Made by a program: the position numbers and the translations under genes
Shown here: one piece after another, positions 5,118-5,879 of the stretch
Layout of the letters: each line of letters starts with the position of its first letter
Position numbering within the stretch: the first letter of the stretch is position 1
Notes under the pieces: model-generated
Told to the model about the DNA's origin: nothing
Database searches by the model: none
Seen by the model: the letters and a program-made list of their open reading frames with translations, nothing else
Assembly (NCBI GenBank): GCA_002309055.1
Contig: DBWO01000046.1
Location: 1-5,879, forward strand
Reading direction: 5' to 3'
DNA: 5,879 nucleotides
Source of the DNA: Ruminococcaceae bacterium UBA1236
Lineage (GTDB): Bacteria > Bacillota > Clostridia > Oscillospirales > Acutalibacteraceae

Positions 5118-5879
5118 TTAATATTCGTCGTCCCAGTTGTCGTCCTCTTCGAAGTCTTTGTTCATGACCTCGCGTACCGCGGCGATGATGCCGTTTGCGT
5201 CGATGCCCGCGTCGGCCATAATATCTTCCTGAAGGCCTATCATTGCGAATGAGGGATGGCCGAGCATCTTGAACGCGCAGGCCTTGCCGCCGTCAACAAC
5301 AACTTCCGAAACTGCCGAGCCGAGGCCGCCGGTCACGAAGTGATCTTCAACGGTGATGATTCTTCTGGTTTCGGTAACGGCCTTCATGATGGCCTCTTTG
5401 TCTATGGGGCTTATGGTGTGCATATCAAGCACTCTCACGCTCAGGCCGTCTGAATTCGCGAGGAAATCAGCCGCCTGTTTTGCCTGGAATACGCAGGAGC
5501 CGCAGGCGATAACGGTGATATCGGTGCCCTCGTTGACTGTGACTGCCTTGCCTACTTCGAAGCCGTAGTCCATGTTCTGATAAAGCACACGGTCGAAGCC
5601 GCGGTTGATTCTGATGTAGAAGGGGCCCTCGGTGTTATATGCGGCGTTAACGGCGTTTGCCGTTTCAATGCCGTCTGCGGGGCAGATAACGGTGAGGTTG
5701 GGCATAGCTCTGGTGATTGCAAGGTCAGCGAGAGCGTGGTGGGTGGAGCCCGCCTGGCCGAAGGATGTGCCCGAATGGGTGGCAACGATTTTAACATTTG
5801 CTTTCTGATAGCAGATGTCGGTGTGGAGCTGGTCGCACGCTCTCATTGAGCAGAATGCGGAGAAGCCCGAAACGAAGGG
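5118..5879 (-). CDS. Transketolase, C-terminal subunit (partial, runs off the window)
   Basis: This is the second half of a split, thiamine-diphosphate-dependent transketolase, which moves two-carbon units between sugar phosphates in the pentose phosphate pathway. The frame stays open to the window edge (PFVSGFSAF at 5847-5879, a typical pyrimidine-domain stretch). The internal ATG at 5844-5846 is therefore not the true start, and perhaps 50-60 residues are missing. Visible landmarks are the pyrimidine-domain core HSGTSFGQAGSTHHAL with ITRAMPNLTVICPAD, the start of the C-terminal domain (TDITVIACGS), and the ending ISPIDKEAI...ITVEDHFVTGGLGSAV. The cofactor-activating glutamate lies outside the window. 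The tail is unusually acidic (FEEDDNWDDEY). The N-terminal subunit gene is expected just upstream, to the right. A relative such as a DXP-synthase-like protein cannot be fully excluded. Confidence 0.92.
   Translation of the reverse strand, partial: PFVSGFSAFCSMRACDQLHTDICYQKANVKIVATHSGTSFGQAGSTHHALADLAITRAMPNLTVICPADGIETANAVNAAYNTEGPFYIRINRGFDRVLYQNMDYGFEVGKAVTVNEGTDITVIACGSCVFQAKQAADFLANSDGLSVRVLDMHTISPIDKEAIMKAVTETRRIITVEDHFVTGGLGSAVSEVVVDGGKACAFKMLGHPSFAMIGLQEDIMADAGIDANGIIAAVREVMNKDFEEDDNWDDEY

Noticed and set aside
4837..5121. Several short open frames on both strands over the start of the SCP2-like gene
   Set aside because: They overlap a well-supported gene, have Arg/Ser-rich or Ala-rich out-of-frame composition, and lack start signals.
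5552..5797. Minus-strand 81-codon frame inside the transketolase gene
   Set aside because: It is an out-of-frame reading of transketolase coding DNA, rich in Pro, Ser and Thr, with no motif.
5844..5846. ATG as the start of the transketolase subunit
   Set aside because: The frame continues upstream to the window edge with conserved transketolase sequence, so this is an internal methionine.
1..5879. CRISPR array, tRNA, rRNA, transposase or integrase
   Set aside because: No regularly spaced repeats, cloverleaf-like sequence, rRNA segment or recombinase motif is visible on either strand.

Overview
The window looks like a chromosomal fragment from a low- to mid-GC Firmicute, most likely a gut-type clostridium. 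The reasons are strong GGAGG-type ribosome binding sites, a consensus sigma-A promoter, tight rho-independent terminators with T-runs, and a split (two-subunit) transketolase. This placement is an inference from style, not from a marker gene.

All five convincing genes lie on the minus strand, so transcription runs from right to left. At the right end (about 4226-5879) is a more GC-rich, housekeeping-looking pair: the C-terminal subunit of a transketolase, cut by the window edge, followed 33 bases later by a 270-residue protein with an SCP2-like lipid-binding fold. A hairpin terminator at 4226-4253 closes this unit.

The rest (about 69-4162) is a visibly AT-rich cassette with its own promoter (TTGAGT, 17-base spacer, TATAAT at 4134-4162) and its own terminator (36-67). 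It encodes three tightly packed genes: a 408-residue radical SAM protein with a Rossmann-like N-terminal region and a CX3CX2C cluster motif; a 231-residue protein with a probable winged-helix DNA-binding segment; and a 674-residue DUF262-DUF1524 (GmrSD/BrxU/SspE-like) protein with a DGRQRR motif and an HNH nuclease-type C-terminus. The first two genes overlap by one base (TAATG) and the second and third are 13 bases apart, each with a strong ribosome binding site, so they are almost certainly one operon.

The architecture suggests a compact, horizontally acquired anti-phage or DNA-modification-linked module. A radical SAM enzyme could make or alter a nucleic-acid or nucleotide mark, a DNA-binding protein could give specificity or regulation, and a DUF262/HNH nuclease could sense the mark and cut. 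I do not recognise this exact trio as a named system. Its defence role is inferred from the families. The promoter region also holds a palindrome overlapping the expected transcription start, a possible 19-codon leader ORF ending in ATGA on the radical SAM start codon, and copies of an ATGTAAAA motif that recur at both ends of the cassette.
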